Shown here piece after piece: positions 62,678 to 64,000 of a stretch of DNA of 64,000 nt. The notes under the pieces are model-generated. The model was given only the letters and a program-made list of their open reading frames with translations, had not been told where the DNA came from and ran no database searches. Position 1 is the stretch's first letter; each line of letters begins with the position of its first letter. A program made the translations under genes and the position numbers. The DNA is from Psychrobacter sp. JB385 (lineage in GTDB: Bacteria; Pseudomonadota; Gammaproteobacteria; Pseudomonadales; Moraxellaceae). The DNA lies in NCBI RefSeq assembly GCF_900163785.1, contig NZ_FUKN01000013.1, forward strand, positions 806,001-870,000. The letters run 5' to 3'.

Positions 62678-64000
62678 ATGTTTACCATTATTCAGTCGCA
62701 CCGTACCGAAAAACTCGTCGATCAATTGCTTGTGCAATATCAGTCAAAGAACCAATCTGTGTTCGAGCCTTTTATTGTCATTGTGCCTTCTATGGTATTG
62801 GGTGACTGGTTGGACAAGACGATTGCCAGTCGTGCTGGCATTAGTACGTTGGTGCGTACCAAATTTTGGGGTCAATATCAGTGGACGCTGATGCAGGACG
62901 TGCTAAGTCGCCATAATGACTATGTGTTAGAGCATAACCCTGAGATGGCTGTGTTAAATGTGCCTGAAGTTGCCGTATTATCGCCAACAGTGATGCAGTG
63001 GCGACTGTTTGGATATCTGACTTATTATCAAGAGTTGATTGTCAAAAATGAAGCGCATCCTGTACATCCGCTACTAGCCTCTTTGATTGATGAGCCAAAA
63101 GAAAATGGGCAACAAGACGCGCCACAGTCAGACATGGTACAACCAGATAAGGCGCAACAAGATGCGCGTATTTGGCAGCTGGCCAGTGATTTGGCTAGAG
63201 TGTTTAACCGTTACTTAACTCATCGTGAGGATTGGCTGGCGTTATGGTCACATAATAAGCCACTGAATGTAGATGCACTGATCGCAGACAAAGACGCGTT
63301 ATCATTGCGCTTTGACAAATATGCGCGCGGTACGCCTGAATGGTTGGTGGAGCATTATGTGGAGCTGGAAGCTGCGCAGCGATTCTTATGGTCGCATTTG
63401 TTTGCTGATGTTCATCAGCACCGTGTGACCATTGAGGACAACTTTTGGTCAGCTTTGAAGCACAATCAGGCAAATGAGCGTGATCAATTGCCTAAGGTAT
63501 TGCGCATTTTTACCATTCAACAATTGCCTCAGACTGAGCTTGATTTTTTACAGCGCTTATCGCAATACATGGACATCACCTTATTACACTACAATCCCTC
63601 AAAGCTATTTTGGGCAGATATCGTCGATAAGTCGTGGTTACAGCGTCAACAAATTATCAATCCTGAAAGTGTGTTTTTACGCGATTATGGTCACAGCTTG
63701 CTGTCACGTTTGGGCAAACAGTCTCGTGATACCTTTGCCATGCTTGCCAATCTATCAGGTAATGAGCAGTACCAAGAGGCGCTTGTAGAATGGCAAGACA
63801 ATTTTGATGATGGGTTTGGTGATGAGACTGATCAAGGTGTTAATGACAATATCTATAATAATGATGACACTTATCAGCAGACGCAACATAGCCCAAGCTT
63901 ATTGCGACGTTTGCAAAACGATGTATTGATGTTGGATGAGCAATCAACACAACAAGCGACAGCGGCAAAAGTGTCAGAAGCGGTCAGTCAGCAAATTGAG
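62678..64000 (+). CDS. recC: RecC, exodeoxyribonuclease V gamma subunit (3' end outside window)
   Basis: Open to the end of the window: 441 codons from the ATG at 62678. The N-terminus MFTIIQSHRTEKLVDQLL and the following PFIVIVPSMVLGDWLDKTIA, then ISTLVRTKFWGQYQWTL and LRIFTIQQLPQTELDFLQRLSQYMDI, are typical RecC. RecC recognises Chi and forms the RecBCD helicase-nuclease with RecB and RecD for double-strand break repair. A family-typical RecC exceeds 1,000 residues, so more than half is missing here. recB and recD are expected downstream. Confidence 0.93.
   Translation, partial: MFTIIQSHRTEKLVDQLLVQYQSKNQSVFEPFIVIVPSMVLGDWLDKTIASRAGISTLVRTKFWGQYQWTLMQDVLSRHNDYVLEHNPEMAVLNVPEVAVLSPTVMQWRLFGYLTYYQELIVKNEAHPVHPLLASLIDEPKENGQQDAPQSDMVQPDKAQQDARIWQLASDLARVFNRYLTHREDWLALWSHNKPLNVDALIADKDALSLRFDKYARGTPEWLVEHYVELEAAQRFLWSHLFADVHQHRVTIEDNFWSALKHNQANERDQLPKVLRIFTIQQLPQTELDFLQRLSQYMDITLLHYNPSKLFWADIVDKSWLQRQQIINPESVFLRDYGHSLLSRLGKQSRDTFAMLANLSGNEQYQEALVEWQDNFDDGFGDETDQGVNDNIYNNDDTYQQTQHSPSLLRRLQNDVLMLDEQSTQQATAAKVSEAVSQQIE

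Noticed and set aside
62506..62891. Two short plus-strand frames before and over the recC start
   Set aside because: Both overlap recC in other frames; the RecC N-terminus at 62678 explains the region.
1..64000. CRISPR arrays, prophage, complete insertion sequences, replication origins
   Set aside because: No regularly spaced repeats, no phage structural or integrase genes, no transposase frame, and no origin-type iteron or DnaA-box cluster were seen.

Overview
The window looks like a chromosomal segment of a Psychrobacter-type gammaproteobacterium (family Moraxellaceae). This is inferred from overall gene content, moderate GC, a pqqABCDE cluster, a class C beta-lactamase of the chromosomal type, and dispersed intergenic repeats with TATAG-type ends. 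No species call is possible from the sequence alone. There is no phage, plasmid backbone, CRISPR array or rRNA operon. One tRNA (Arg-CCT) is present.

Layout. 1-2.7 kb: the 3' part of a catecholate-type TonB receptor, a fragment of a lost alcohol dehydrogenase and a small lipoprotein. 2.8-7.9 kb: a complete peptide/opine-type ABC importer (binding protein, two permeases, one fused double ATPase) whose promoter carries two Zur-type palindromes, suggesting zinc-regulated metallophore or peptide uptake. 8.1-10.4 kb: an ArcD-type antiporter with a homocysteine S-methyltransferase. 10.7-19.9 kb: mostly single genes, namely a butanediol-type dehydrogenase, an AraC regulator, an SDR, a PAP2 phosphatase, AmpC, a lipoprotein, MntP behind a yybP-ykoY manganese riboswitch, a DUF3817 protein and an orphan ModA lipoprotein. 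20.2-23.0 kb: ppc.

23.5-30.4 kb is a 5-oxoproline/D-glutamate module: a DUF1445 protein, a biotin carboxyl carrier, biotin carboxylase, PxpB, PxpC, PxpA, an NRAMP-family transporter and a second carrier-like protein that has lost the biotinylated lysine. 30.8-33.5 kb holds an SDR, an MDR oxidoreductase and an ankyrin protein. 33.6-38.0 kb is the PQQ operon pqqABCDE plus a dipeptidase on the minus strand; the 24-residue PqqA is followed by an attenuator-like hairpin. 38.6-40.9 kb is an AT-rich scar-like stretch: an OsmC remnant, then a VOC gene and a hypothetical gene with an R-x5-H motif, separated by attC-like sequence as in integron cassettes.

41-52.9 kb: an OYE-family reductase, then a catabolic regulon with an IclR regulator, an AAHS-type MFS transporter, acyl-CoA dehydrogenase, enoyl-CoA hydratase, 3-hydroxyacyl-CoA dehydrogenase, thiolase, CoA ligase and thioesterase. 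These form a full activation and beta-oxidation set for an imported organic acid. Three copies of a CGCwATGCGGT motif sit at the regulator and structural-gene promoters. 53.6-60.5 kb: a second catabolic cluster (HDAC-like amidohydrolase, M20 amidase, SSS transporter, ThDP enzyme, LysR regulator) that I cannot match to a described pathway. 60.7-64 kb: tRNA-Arg, two poorly characterised proteins and the 5' part of recC, which runs off the window.
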